Positions 9,568-19,734 of a stretch of 64,000 bases of DNA are shown piece by piece; the stretch's first letter is position 1, and each line of letters opens with the position of its first letter. Source of the DNA: Bacteroidota bacterium (GTDB lineage Bacteria > Bacteroidota > Bacteroidia > AKYH767-A > OLB10); the NCBI GenBank assembly GCA_016713925.1, contig JADJOH010000007.1, positions 421,501-485,500 on the forward strand. Reading direction: 5' to 3'. The notes below the pieces were generated by a model. That model saw only the letters and a list, made by a program, of their open reading frames with translations. It was not told the DNA's origin and did no database searches. The position numbers and the translations under genes were made by a program.

Positions 9568-10678
9568 AAATACTGTACATTTTGAGTAGTGATTTTTCAA
9601 AACTAAATAAGTTCAACACATCTTCTCTTCCCTGTAAAACTAATTTCTCTTTAAGCGAATTGTTTTCACATAATCTTTTCAAAGCACTGTATATCGCTTC
9701 TGAATTTTGAAATGGAACAACTAAGGCGTTTTTTTCATCAACTATAAAGTCCGGAGCAATACCGGATAACGTAAAGATCGACGGAATTCCTGCAGCAAGA
9801 GCTTCTATATATACCTGACCAAATGCTTCAACAGACGGATCTATTGGAGCGTGTATGAAGTAGTCAAAAATACTGTAGAGTGAAAAAAGATCTCTTTCAA
9901 ATTCAATTTTTATGTAACTGTCGGATGGCAGTTTTGAGAGTAAATCATTAATTGTGTTGCTGTAATCACCGGATGCATTAGCCATGATAAGTAAAGCATC
10001 GGGTTGAGTTTTAAGTATTCTTTCAAAGGCAGGAATGATATACTGCAAACCTTTTAACTCAATAAATCGCGATATAACTCCAATGACCGGGCGCTTCCCT
10101 CTATTATTGTATTTTTCCCTCAGTAAAGCAGAGCTTGTTTTATTGATGTGTATAAAGTTTTCAAATTCGAATCCATGTGGAATAACAACGACCTTGGATG
10201 GGGGAACATTTTCGGATTTTATCAGTACTTCAGCTACATTATTGGAAATAGCAATGATATGTGTTGCGATCGTATTAATGAATTTGTCAAATTTTACCAT
10301 GTGCGGATAGTAAATCCGGTTATAGGTAGCATGATGCCTTGTATATATCCTCTTTTTTATAAATGCTATTCTTGCTGCAGCGAGAGAAATTAATCCTGCT
10401 TCCAGCAGATGTGCATGAACGATATCCGGCTTATCTTTTACAAATTTTACTATCAGACGTAAAAATATTTTAAAGTAATCGAACTTATTTCTGCAGGGTA
10501 AAAATGTAGATTTTATTCCTTTACTCCTTAGTATCTGAAGAAGTGCCGGAGATGACTTACTTAAAAAGATAAAACTAGAATCATACTTTGTAGTATCTAT
10601 ATATTTTGAAAGCCATAAAAAACCGAGCGAATAATCAACTCCGGAAATAACAAACGTTATCTTAATTTTATCCTTCAT
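9557..10678 (-). CDS. GT4-type glycosyltransferase
   Basis: A 373-residue GT-B enzyme. The N-terminal acceptor domain contains DIVHAHLLEAG; the C-terminal domain starts around GKRPVIGVISRFIELKG (near residue 195) and holds EAFGQVYIEALAAGIPSIFT near 285, the E-x7-E nucleotide-sugar motif of the family. The frame is intact and the stop codon overlaps the start of the downstream GT2. A TATCTTTG box on the minus strand (10781-10788) is the best promoter candidate, giving a leader near 100 nt. The sugar specificity is unknown. Confidence 0.88.
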   Translation of the reverse strand: MKDKIKITFVISGVDYSLGFLWLSKYIDTTKYDSSFIFLSKSSPALLQILRSKGIKSTFLPCRNKFDYFKIFLRLIVKFVKDKPDIVHAHLLEAGLISLAAARIAFIKKRIYTRHHATYNRIYYPHMVKFDKFINTIATHIIAISNNVAEVLIKSENVPPSKVVVIPHGFEFENFIHINKTSSALLREKYNNRGKRPVIGVISRFIELKGLQYIIPAFERILKTQPDALLIMANASGDYSNTINDLLSKLPSDSYIKIEFERDLFSLYSIFDYFIHAPIDPSVEAFGQVYIEALAAGIPSIFTLSGIAPDFIVDEKNALVVPFQNSEAIYSALKRLCENNSLKEKLVLQGREDVLNLFSFEKSLLKMYSIYEG

Positions 10679-11001
10679 TCCTTTACAGGAAGCCTTAAGT
10701 GTGTTTTAAACAATTGATTCACAATATTATATTAGAAAAAATAAGTACGTTCTATTGTCTATTTTGTTGTTTGGCAATTTCAAAGATAGTTATTTTGAAT
10801 TATATATATATATGGTTGATATTCAGTTGAAATTTTTGAATTGTGATTGGATTATGATTTCACCTTATGAGGTTAAAAGCGAATGCTGATGGTCGTAAAC
10901 CAATTTTCCGGTTGCCATTGGTATTATCACTTGAGACTTTCGTGATAAATGTATATTTGTAAAGATTAAATTTTCAAATCAATAGAGAAAATCTTAACGA
11001 A
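10679..11001. other. Divergent intergenic region (323 bp)
   Basis: No coding sequence is seen. It holds a minus-strand -7 box TATCTTTG (plus-strand CAAAGATA, 10781-10788) for the GT4 gene, an (AT)n run at about 10800-10812, and the plus-strand promoter candidate at 10930-10959 for the methyltransferase. Confidence 0.6.
10930..10959 (+). promoter_or_regulatory. Candidate Bacteroidota promoter of the methyltransferase gene
   Basis: CTTG at 10930-10933 and TATATTTG at 10952-10959 are separated by 18 bp, close to TTTG-N19-TAnnTTTG. Transcription would start near 10965, leaving a leader of about 37 nt before the ATG at 11002. Confidence 0.55.
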
Positions 11002-11886
11002 ATGAACCATAGTCATTGTATTTTATGTAATTCAAAAGATATTTCAGAATTGGAAGGTTATGAAAGGCACCAATTGAGTAAATGTCAGTCCTGCGGTTTT
11101 GTGTTTATGTCAAGAATACCAAGCATTGATGAACTTCATGATCATTATAAATTATATTCCTATGCGTCAGACCGCACCGTTTCACCCCTGACTATTGATT
11201 CGTACAATAAGCTATTGGATGGTATGGAGAAGTACCGTAAGTTGAATACACTTATTGATGTGGGTTGTGGCAAAGGTTGGTTTTTAATTGAAGCGCGGAA
11301 AAGAGGTTGGAAAGTGTACGGGACAGAGTTTTCGGATGAAGCAATCAGGATTTGTACGGCTGCAGGTATTGAGATGACAAAAGGAGACTTGAGAGCGGAT
11401 GCGTTTGAAGGTTTACAGTTTGATGTTGTTTTTTCATCGGAAGTCATTGAACATGTCAATAATCCCCGTACACAATTTCAACAAATGTTTGCTATTCTGC
11501 GTCCCGGTGGGCTGTTGTATTTAACAACACCAAATTTTAACTGCTATTTAAGGTTTAAGTTTAAAGCAGATTATAATATTATTGAGTACCCCGAACATCT
11601 CGGTTATTTTACTAAGTCAACCCTGAATTTCGCCTTAAAAGCCACTGGTTTTGTAAAGCGGAAATTGCTTACGACCGGAATAAGTCTGGACCGCGCAAGT
11701 TATAGTAAAAATGCCGGGACTTCAGCAGCTGTTGTTCCTGTTAAATTGATACCAAGAGATGAATCGATAAGAGCTACTATGTCCAAAAACAGAATGATGT
11801 TATTAATAAAAAGAATGGCTAATTTCTTTCTTTCTGTGACAGGTATTGGAATTACGCTAAAAGCATCGTATCAAAAGCCCCTCTAA
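11002..11886 (+). CDS. Class I SAM-dependent methyltransferase with N-terminal zinc-ribbon-like motif
   Basis: A 294-residue protein. Residues 6-35 hold two Cys pairs (CILC and CQSCGF) typical of the small metal-binding segment found before Methyltransf_23-type domains. The SAM-binding motif I is LIDVGCGKGWF near residue 88, followed by VYGTEFSDEA and the acidic motif DVVFSSEVIEHV. LRPGGLLYLTTPN closes the Rossmann core. In a polysaccharide cluster it probably methylates a sugar or a nucleotide sugar; the target is not visible. It is the first plus-strand gene of the second half of the cluster. Confidence 0.85.
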   Translation: MNHSHCILCNSKDISELEGYERHQLSKCQSCGFVFMSRIPSIDELHDHYKLYSYASDRTVSPLTIDSYNKLLDGMEKYRKLNTLIDVGCGKGWFLIEARKRGWKVYGTEFSDEAIRICTAAGIEMTKGDLRADAFEGLQFDVVFSSEVIEHVNNPRTQFQQMFAILRPGGLLYLTTPNFNCYLRFKFKADYNIIEYPEHLGYFTKSTLNFALKATGFVKRKLLTTGISLDRASYSKNAGTSAAVVPVKLIPRDESIRATMSKNRMMLLIKRMANFFLSVTGIGITLKASYQKPL

Positions 11887-12312
11887 CTTATCTATTCTAT
11901 GGATGGAAATATCACCGGAACCACAGGAGTACGGTTGTATAGAATTTTCAACATATCCTTTGTGTTCTTCGTTTACATAACCGGTGTAAAATCAAGTATT
12001 TGTAAAGTTCAGGGAGGTCATTGGTTTCATAAACGTTTAATTGAAATTGGGTGCTGAGTTTTCCATTGATCAAAAATGGCGACGTTGTTTATTATAGTTA
12101 AATGTATAATTTCGCTGGTATTAATTAACAATTCTTAACGTGATAGGGCTTTATAGATCACCAGTTGCAGAGGTCAAATCATACTAATGTCTTGACTGTA
12201 AGGTGTTAATAATATCTAATTTGGGACTTTCTCCATTCAACATTAAAAATTGCAGCAATAAATATGGATTGGTTTACGGTAATTAGATGTTTAGATATTT
12301 GCTAGCAATTTG
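11887..12312 (+). other. Intergenic region before the flippase gene (426 bp)
   Basis: I see no convincing gene. A 52-codon ATG frame (11899-12057) has no recognisable features. GATATTTG (12294-12301) is a one-mismatch -7 box right before the flippase start, but the -33 spacing is poor. AT-rich, no strong hairpin noticed. Confidence 0.4.
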
Positions 12313-13786
12313 ATGAGTTCAGCACGTTCAACAAAAGTTTTAATTCTTACAATCGGCAATGGAATTAATGTGCTGATTAATTTTTTGACACTACCTTATC
12401 TCGTACGTACATTAAGTTATTTAAATTATGGGTCTTATGGACAGGTCTTAATGATTCTTGGATTGATTCAGGAGTTTTCACTTTTAATCTGAATCAGGTC
12501 GCGAATATTTACTTTTCCGACAGAAACTACGAATCAAAGGAAGTATTTTCAACTTTGTTTAGAATTACCATTCTGTTGAGTGTATTAGGTTCTGTTTTTA
12601 TGATTGTATCAATTCCTATTGTTGAATTGGTTTTTTCGAATGATTTAATTCCACGATTGTTATTGTTGTCGTTATTGAATTTGTTTAGTCAAATTCCTAT
12701 TCCTATTCTCATATCCGTACTGATTTATTTTGGCAGAGTGAAGCATACTGCAGCTATTTTAATTTTTTCAAATATTTTTAAAGTAGCGGTCATGTTTTGC
12801 TCAATTAAATTTTTCGATTCAATTGAACTCATGATGATAGGATTAAGCATTGCCAGTTTAATACAAGTCATATTGTTATTTTATTCAGTTCCAACGGAAG
12901 TTCGAAAACTAAATTTTTATAATAAACCTCTTGCAGGGAAATTTTTTAAAATGGCAACCCCTTTAGCCGTTTCCTCTTTAATTGAGAAATCATTGTTCTA
13001 CATTGATGGTATCATGATTTCAGCAATGTTAGGTACTACTGCTTATGCTTTTTACAGAGCCGGCGCGATTGAAGTGCCTTTCATTGCAACTTTGTATGGT
13101 GCGGTTTCTACCATTGTAATGCCAGAGGTAGCCAAGTACTTTGCGGATAAGAATTATAAGGAAATAGTTAGATTGAAAAGTAGTGCTATTTCAACCACCG
13201 TTTTTTTTGTTTACCCGGTTTTGATATACTTCTTGTTCTTTTCCTACCCTCTGGTTTCTTTTATCTTTCTGAGAAGTATATAAATAGTGTTTTAGTATTT
13301 TCAATTTTTAATTTGTCCTTGCTCATTCGAATTAATGATTATCAGGATGTACTGATTGTGAGTGGAAATAGTAGATTTATTTTCAAGTCAGTGGTATTTA
13401 CAACAATTTTAAATTTGATTTTAAATTATGTTCTAATTAAACTGTTTGGTGTAGAAGGTAGTGCCATGGCATTTATAATTTGCCTTGTAATTTTTGCAGG
13501 ATTACTCACCTGGAAATCTATACGCATTATGAACTGCAAATTCACTGATCTGTTTGATTTACAATTGATTATTAAAATATCAATCGTTTCAGTCGCTCTG
13601 GTTTTAGCCGTGTATTCCCTTCATTTTTATTTCTTTAAGGGAGTTTGGTTCATTATATTTGTTGCTCCTGTGTATGCGCTGATTGTCTTTTTTACAGGTG
13701 TTAAACTGAACTTATTGCATCCCGCATTACTTGAGAATTTGAAATTGAGGTTAGGAAAAATAATGAAGCTGTTGAAATGGGCTTAG
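12313..13786 (+). CDS. Wzx-type polysaccharide flippase (frame broken twice)
   Basis: Three consecutive pieces in different frames join into one ~491-residue MATE/MVF-superfamily oligosaccharide flippase. Pieces: 12313-12492, 12490s-13283 and 13284-13786. Joining needs one missing T near 12483 (corrected SLFNLNQVANIYFSDR) and one missing T near 13268 (corrected FIFSEKYINSVLVFS). The N-terminal membrane segment INFLTLPYLVRTLSYLNYGSY is the family's amphipathic start, with about twelve hydrophobic segments overall. It would flip the undecaprenyl-linked repeat unit across the inner membrane. ATG at 12313 is chosen over the TTG one codon before. Confidence 0.8.
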
Positions 13787-14304
13787 GAATACTTAATTAT
13801 TATTTTAAGTCTATTGACAGGCCTTATTATATTCGGTTTGGTTGGGGACTCTTGTTGTTAAATTGGATAGTACAACGAATTTTCAGACAGAATGCTGAAG
13901 TTCCCTATTCCGTTCATTTTACAAATAAAATTACTGGTTGGCAGTATTGCCATTTTGAAGACGATATTGCATTAGCAAACTTATGTGTCAGTACCGGAGC
14001 CTATATCGCAGCATTTGAGGGGAACCTCTTTGCATGTTGGGGCTGGAACTATTTGGGCCTGTAATGTCTGCATCAAACTGTAAATCATGTGGCAGGAGAT
14101 CTCTCAAAGTTTGAGCGGGGGTCAGTTAGTATTGGTCGTAATTGCTGGTTGGGTAATGGAGTCGTAATTACAGCAGGGGTCACTTTAGGAGATAATGTAG
14201 TGGTCGGTGCAAATGCTGTTGTGACTAAATCATTTCCTCCAAATGTGGTAATTGGTGGAGTGCCTGCAAAAATTCTTAAGGAGGTTGGAAATGGATCTTT
14301 GTAG
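13777..14304 (+). CDS. Left-handed beta-helix (hexapeptide) O-acetyltransferase, WcaF/serine acetyltransferase-like, frame broken twice
   Basis: A 175-residue protein after correction. An extra G in the G4 run at 14019-14022 and a missing A near 14075 split it; the corrected middle reads GTSLHVGAGTIWACNVCIK then VNHVAGDLSKFERG. The C-terminal half shows hexapeptide repeats (IGRNCWLGNGVVI, LGDNVVVGANAVV, VIGGVPAKIL), the acetyl-CoA-binding beta helix. VNH carries the likely catalytic His. It overlaps the flippase stop by 10 bp. Probable role: O-acetylation of a sugar in the repeat unit. Confidence 0.8.
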
Positions 14305-14388
14305 ACCGGGTTTTGTTTATGATGGTCAGGGATTGCAAGCTGGTGTTTGGATAATATGGAGAGATGTTTTTTTTAGATAGTAAGAATT

Positions 14389-15459
14389 ATGAGGGGATTT
14401 GAAGTAGTTCGGGTTCTGAAAAGTCAGAAAAGGAATCAGGGTGTTGATGTGTTTCGAGGAATTGCTATTCTGGCAGTTGTGCTTTATCATTTTAATGGAT
14501 CACTTCCTTTTGGTTACTTAGGGGTGGATTTGTTTTTTGTGGTTTCCGGATTACTTGTTGGTGGATTGTTGACGAAGGATTTTTTGCCAATGGTCGTATA
14601 CATTTTTTTAGATTCATTCTGCAACGTGGATTTAAAATTTGGCCATCTTACTATGTGTTTTTTCTTTTGGGGTCTATACTTGCTTATTTTTTCTACAGGA
14701 ATTCGCATCCGGATCAAATTATTCCCCTTTGGGATATGAAAAGGTATTTACTTTTTTATCAGAATTATACAGGTTTGCCTTTTCATTGGAGTTTTGATCA
14801 CGTTTGGTCACTTGTGTTGAAGAACATTTTTATATTCTTTTGCCGCTGATGTTTTTGTTTATTCAAAGATTTGTTGCAGAGAAACAAAGAAAAATTATGG
14901 TTTACTCCTTGTGGTCGCTACATATTTCGCCGGAGTAGGGTTTAAAGCTTTATCATGGTATTTTACGGATGGGAAAGATACATATTCGGCTACCCATAAT
15001 CGACTAGATGGATTAGCATGGGGAGTTTTATTGAATTTGATTATTTATGACCATGGCCATCGAATTAAGTCTTACCCCTATTTGAAAGGGATATTCTTAA
15101 TTGGTTTAATGTTCTTTTTAGTAGTAATTTATATTTCAAGTGTGTTTAATAGCGAGCTCTACAATCGTGTCTTTCTTCCATCTCTTGTGCCGATCGCATA
15201 TTTCCTGATGCTGATGGCGGTATACTTTATGGATTTTTCAAGGTGGTTGCCGGTCCGGTTTATAGCCTACTACAGTTATAATTGGTACTTATGGCATCCC
15301 GTTTTTGTCTATTTTATTTACGATAATTTCGGATATACCCCACTTGGATTGCTCATTTATTTGGTGCTTTCTTTTTCAATTAGTGTTATAATGACCATTT
15401 CTGTCGAAGAGTTTTTCCTGAACCGACGCGAAAAGATTTTGAAAAAGTGGTTTAGTTAG
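14389..15459 (+). CDS. Acyltransferase 3 (OafA/YrhL-like) membrane O-acyltransferase, frame broken three times
   Basis: About 357 residues after repair of three missing bases: near 14583 in a T6 run, near 14814, and near 14906. The corrected protein has the family hallmarks: QGVDVFRGIAILAVVLYHF at the start, GVDLFFVVSGLL, then VEEHFYILLPLM (recovered in the middle frame) and about ten membrane segments. YNWYLWHPVFVYF near the end is the conserved HP-containing segment. Acyltransferase-3 proteins O-acetylate surface glycans from the inner membrane. All breaks are single-base losses, which points to assembly error. Confidence 0.75.
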
Positions 15460-15644
15460 ATGAATTGCGTTGTGACCCGTTAACGAGAATTTTGTTGAAT
15501 TTTACTGTTTCTCCTTCATTTGTGATGCGAATGAGATTCAGAATGATTACAGGTGTTTTTATGCAAGGTTGACAGAATAGGCTTATGTTAGTTGGCCTGC
15601 GACAATGATGCCTGTTTTAAGATGTAAATTTGATGTCTTTTATA

Positions 15645-15652
15645 TATTTTTG
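15645..15652 (+). promoter_or_regulatory. Candidate -7 box before asnB copy 2
   Basis: TATTTTTG matches TAnnTTTG 19 bp before the ATG at 15671. No TTTG at the expected -33 position, so the evidence is one box in AT-rich DNA. Confidence 0.3.
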
Positions 15653-15670
15653 TTGTGATCAGTTAACTCT

Positions 15671-17477
15671 ATGTGTGGAATTGCGGGAATATTTAGTAAG
15701 AATGAAGACGATGTAAGTCAAGCAAAGCTCACACTTATGTCCGAGAAGATTAAACACAGAGGACCTGACGGATTTGGCTTTTGGATTTCAGAGGATAGGA
15801 AATTAGGTTTTGCGCATCGTAGATTATCTATTATTGATCTGGATGTTTCGGCCAATCAACCTATGCACTATTTAAATCGCTATACAATAGTTTTTAATGG
15901 AGAGATTTATAATTATATTGAGTTAAGAGAGTTTTAAAGAACAAAGGGTATTCGTTCAGAACAAGTTCAGATACTGAAGTGCTCCTCGCATTATATGATT
16001 TTAAAGGAGAGCGTCTTCTCGAGGATCTGGATGGAATGTTTGCATTTGTTATTTATGATAATGTAGCAGGTTCTTTATTTTGTGCCAGGGATCGTTTTGG
16101 TGAAAAACCATTTTACTATTTTAAAGAGAATGGAATGTTTCTTTTCGCTTCAGAGATGAAAGCGTTGTGGGCAGCAGGTGTGCCAAAAATTCCGAATAAC
16201 AGGATGATTTATTTGTATCTGGCATATAATACGCAGCATAATTTAAAGCAACCTGATGAAACTTTTTATCAGGATATATGGCAACTCGAACCTTCGCATT
16301 GTTTGTTCATCGATAAGGATCATAAAATCGTTAAAAAGAAGTATTGGGATATTGATTTAAAAAATCGAAATACCACAATCTCTATCGATGAAGCTGCATT
16401 AAAATTTACTGAACTTTTTACCAAATCTATTACCCGTCGACTTAGATCTGACGTGCCTGTGGGATCAAGTTTGTCAGGTGGTCTGGATTCATCAAGCTAT
16501 AGTAATGTTTATTGATCGTATGAAGTCAGGTCTGCAGATTCAAAAAAACGTTCTCTGCCCGATTTGAAGGGTTTGTGAGAGACGAAGGTAAATACATTGA
16601 AAAAGTGCTTGCAGAAATTAACGTACAACCTTATCATGTTTTTTTGACACCGGAAGGACTGATAGGTGAATTGGATAAAGTATGTTACTATCAGGAAGAA
16701 CCTTTTGGAAGTACGAGCGTGATTGCGCAGTGGGAAGTGATGAAACTCGCAAAGAAAAATGATGTCACTGTTTTAATGGATGGTCAAGGTGCCGATGAAG
16801 TGCTTGCAGGGTATTTCTATTATTTTGATAGTTTCTTTAGTTCTCTTTTTCGAAATGATAAAAGTGAATTCTTTCGACAAAGAAGTTGTTTCAAAGAACT
16901 TTACGGCAGAAAACATAGCTTAAATGCTTCTATGATGTTGGATACTTTTTTACCCAAGGCAAAGCCTTTTCTACGTGAGGTTAAAAATAAATGGGTTCCA
17001 TCAGAATATTTGAAGCAATTTCATTCCGATTTTTCTCATGAATATAGAAATATAACTTTTAGATATGAACATTCTAATGACTTGAATGAATCTTTGTATT
17101 TCATACTATTTAAAGGAGGACTGCAAAATTTATTGCGTTATGCTGATCGTAATGCAATGGCAAATAGTGTAGAGGTCAGGTTGCCTTTTCTGTATCATGA
17201 ACTCGTGGAGTTTGTTTTTAGCCTCCCTGATAATTTTAAATTACGAGACGGTTGGACAAAGTTTTTATTGCGCGAGTCGATGAAGAATATCTTGCCGGAA
17301 GAGATTTGCTGGAGGAAGGAAAAGGTAGGCTTTGAGCCACCGGCCTATAAGTCGATAAATGCCGAAAGTATTCAGTTGGGAATCGAAATGCTTGCCGGTA
17401 GAAATTTATTGAATAGAAAGAGTGCGCTGGAGAGTTTGTCGTGGGAATATGTTCAAATCTCAAAGCTGTTTTCATGA
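15671..17477 (+). CDS. asnB: Asparagine synthase-type glutamine amidotransferase, copy 2 (frame broken three times)
   Basis: About 601 residues once repaired: a missing base near 15934, an extra T near 16498 and an extra A in the A7 run at 16542-16548. Domains mirror copy 1: MCGIAGIF with Cys2, HRGPDGFG, FNGEIYNYIEL, then SGGLDSSS and MDGQGADEVLAGYF. The sequence is clearly diverged from copy 1 at 6570-8489, so it is not a recent duplication. Two AsnB-type enzymes in one polysaccharide cluster suggest two amidated sugars or donors; that is inference. Its stop overlaps the next start (ATGA at 17474-17477). Confidence 0.8.
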
Positions 17478-18607
17478 AGAAGAAGAGAATTTTATTTGCC
17501 GCATTGGATATAGGTTATCGGATTGAATTGTATACTAAATTTATTCAGACCCATCTTTCGGATCAATTACAGCCGGAATCCTTTACGAAGTTTAAATTAG
17601 CTGAATCACATTATAAAACCAGTTATGATTACGTATGCGCAGTGGATAAGCACAGTAAAGTATACGTTTATTTCTATACTTTTTTCTTTTTTCTTTATAG
17701 TCTCTTTCGTTTTGATGTTTTTCATTTTTTTTCCGGTGAAACATTGTTGACGAGGAAATTGCGTCGCTTTGAATTTAGAATGTATAAATTATTTGGGAAG
17801 AGAATAGTGATGCATTTTGTCGGTTCGGATATCAGAAGTCCTGAGTACTTGTTTTGGAAGGATAAGAACCTGGTGGAATTTTTGAATGGCAATCGTGGTT
17901 TTCCTTTAACATTGCCCTGGCAGGATGCTTTGATAAAGGATACTATGGACTTTGCTGATAAAATTTTGGTTTCAACTCCTGACTTATTATCAATTATACC
18001 TACTGCGAAGTATTATCCGGTTCTTATAGATTTTGATAAATTTGTAAGAGAGTCCGGTGGTTTAAGTATAAGTCGTCAGGATGATGCTAATGATAGAAAA
18101 TATACAATTTTGCATTCGCCTTCTAACGCACGTGTGAAAGGTACTAAGTTTATTCATGACGCATTGGAGGAACTGAAAGTGGAGTATGGGGAAGAAGTCG
18201 AGACAATTACACCCGGTATCAGAATATTAAATTCAAAGAAGCTGTATAGTGTATCCAGATATGAATTGTTTGAATTGCTGAAGAAATCAGATGTGTTGAT
18301 TGATCAACTCGTGATTGGATGGTACGGACTTCAAAGTATGGAAGCTCTTTTGAGTGGAGATGTAGTTCTTTGTTATTTGGAAAGTGGACTTGAGCAGTAT
18401 TGATACCCGGGTTGCCCGGTAATCAATGTAAATGCTATTACACTTAAAGAAACTCTAACCAAATTAATTAACGAGAAAAGGCGGTTAGCAGCATCTGAGA
18501 TCGAAACAAATATTGCATGGGTGAAAAAGTATCATACTATAGAAAACAATCATGAGCCATTGCTGGAAGCTTGGGGGATAGATCGTCAATCAGGTGTGGT
18601 TAGTTGA
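17474..18607 (+). CDS. GT4/GT1-like glycosyltransferase with an in-frame TGA
   Basis: Start at 17474 (MKKKRILFAALDIG), which overlaps the asnB stop. The frame codes 309 residues, meets TGA at 18401-18403 and then continues in the same frame for 67 more codons with coding character (YPGCPVINVNAITL ... WGIDRQ) to a TGA at 18605-18607. The full protein would be 377 residues. Seen: HFVGSDIRSPEY near residue 118, a GT-B N-terminal feature; HSPSNARVKGTKF near 215; GWYGLQSMEALLSGDVVLCY near 285, the donor-binding loop. The stop is most likely a base error in an error-rich stretch; a true truncation is the alternative. Confidence 0.7.
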
Positions 18608-18663
18608 ATTAAAACAATATGATTTATTTCCCTTCCTTTTATCACTAGGGTAGTGAAAGTCTT

Positions 18664-18694
18664 TTTGTTTTAAATGTGGCTATTACTATTTTTG
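18664..18694 (+). promoter_or_regulatory. Bacteroidota-type promoter for the FkbM methyltransferase
   Basis: TTTG (18664-18667), a 19-bp spacer and TATTTTTG (18687-18694) match the Bacteroidota sigma consensus exactly. The start would be near 18700, leaving a ~120-nt leader. It suggests this gene is transcribed independently of the cluster upstream. Confidence 0.7.
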
Positions 18695-18820
18695 TATAGA
18701 TGGATTGTATCATTGGTTATATTGAATGGTGAAAAGTATGAAAAGAAGATGTGATTTTATTTGGTCTTTGATCGAAAAATCGAGCTGCTATCGTAATGGT
18801 GAATCTTTAAACTCACGCAG

Positions 18821-19684
18821 ATGAAACCCGGAAAGTTGATTTTTTTTAATTTCTTCAGGAATATCCTGAGATTGCTTTCTATGGATAGAGCACTACCATT
18901 TTTGACAAGTGGAAAGGGCTATACTAATTTTTTCGTCAAATGTATTCCTCAAAATTATCAATACCCACCTCGTACATTCAGAAAGGTGGTCCGACATGGT
19001 GTGGGTTATAATTTGGATATTTCAGAGTACATGGAGTGGGTGATTTATTTTGATTTGAATGTGGAACATCGTAATGAATTATATCCACTCATTAAACCCG
19101 GTTTTGTTATTTTCGATGTAGGTACCAATATCGGTGAAACATTAATGAGTTTTGCCCATTTGGTTGGAAAAGGCGGATTCGTTTACGGGTTTGAGCCGGT
19201 GCCTTTTACGTATGCTAAGTGTATGGATAACCTTGCTCTCAACTCTTTTTCGAACGTTAAAGTGGAGAATATTGCCCTTTCTGATAGAGCTGAAAAACTT
19301 TTTTTTGATCCATTGACTTATAATAATAGTGGGGGTATCTACATGCGTAAGGATGCAGACCAGGAAGGAGGAATGGTAGAAGCTATTACACTAGATGAAT
19401 TTGTGGAAAGAAATAGCATCACCCGATTGGATTTTCTTAAAATTGATGTGGAAGGATTTGAATTGAATGTACTCAAAGGCGCAGTAAATTCCTGTAAGAA
19501 ATTCAGACCGGTATTATTCATTGAGGTGAATAGCCTGAATCTTTCCAGGCAGGGAGTGACATCAAAAGATTTAATTAACTTGATTGTTTCATATGGTTAC
19601 CATATTCACAAAGTGGACGAAAAGGAAATGGATTCCACCGGATTGGAACATTATGATATTATCGCCACCTACGGAAATACATAG
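18821..19684 (+). CDS. FkbM family methyltransferase
   Basis: A 287-residue SAM-dependent methyltransferase. VIFDVGTNIGETLMSFA near residue 98 is motif I; VYGFEPVPFTYAKC follows; the conserved FkbM C-terminal segment LDFLKIDVEGFELNVLKGA lies near 208-226, then PVLFIEVN. FkbM enzymes O-methylate small molecules and glycan sugars. Here it ends the polysaccharide cluster, has its own promoter, and is convergent with the PKD protein gene 40 bp away. The frame is intact. Confidence 0.87.
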   Translation: MKPGKLIFFNFFRNILRLLSMDRALPFLTSGKGYTNFFVKCIPQNYQYPPRTFRKVVRHGVGYNLDISEYMEWVIYFDLNVEHRNELYPLIKPGFVIFDVGTNIGETLMSFAHLVGKGGFVYGFEPVPFTYAKCMDNLALNSFSNVKVENIALSDRAEKLFFDPLTYNNSGGIYMRKDADQEGGMVEAITLDEFVERNSITRLDFLKIDVEGFELNVLKGAVNSCKKFRPVLFIEVNSLNLSRQGVTSKDLINLIVSYGYHIHKVDEKEMDSTGLEHYDIIATYGNT

Positions 19685-19710
19685 TTTATCCTGTAAAGTT
19701 ATGATAAGTT

Positions 19711-19734
19711 AAAGATCCCGGTTTTTATCTTTTT
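19711..19734 (+). terminator. Weak hairpin between fkbM-type gene and PKD gene
   Basis: AAAGAT (19711-19716) and ATCTTT (19727-19732) pair around a 10-nt loop, followed by TT. Short and overlapping the neighbouring stop codon, so only a possible terminator. Confidence 0.3.

Noticed and set aside
11899..12057. 52-codon open frame before the flippase gene
   Set aside because: No homology I recognise, no promoter, hydrophobic middle by chance in AT-rich DNA.
6570..17477. Recent duplication of asnB
   Set aside because: The two copies differ throughout (for example SGGIDSSL versus SGGLDSSS and different insert lengths), so they are old paralogues or separately acquired.
18401..18403. Selenocysteine codon
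   Set aside because: No SECIS-like hairpin was evident, and glycosyltransferases of this kind do not use Sec; an error is simpler.
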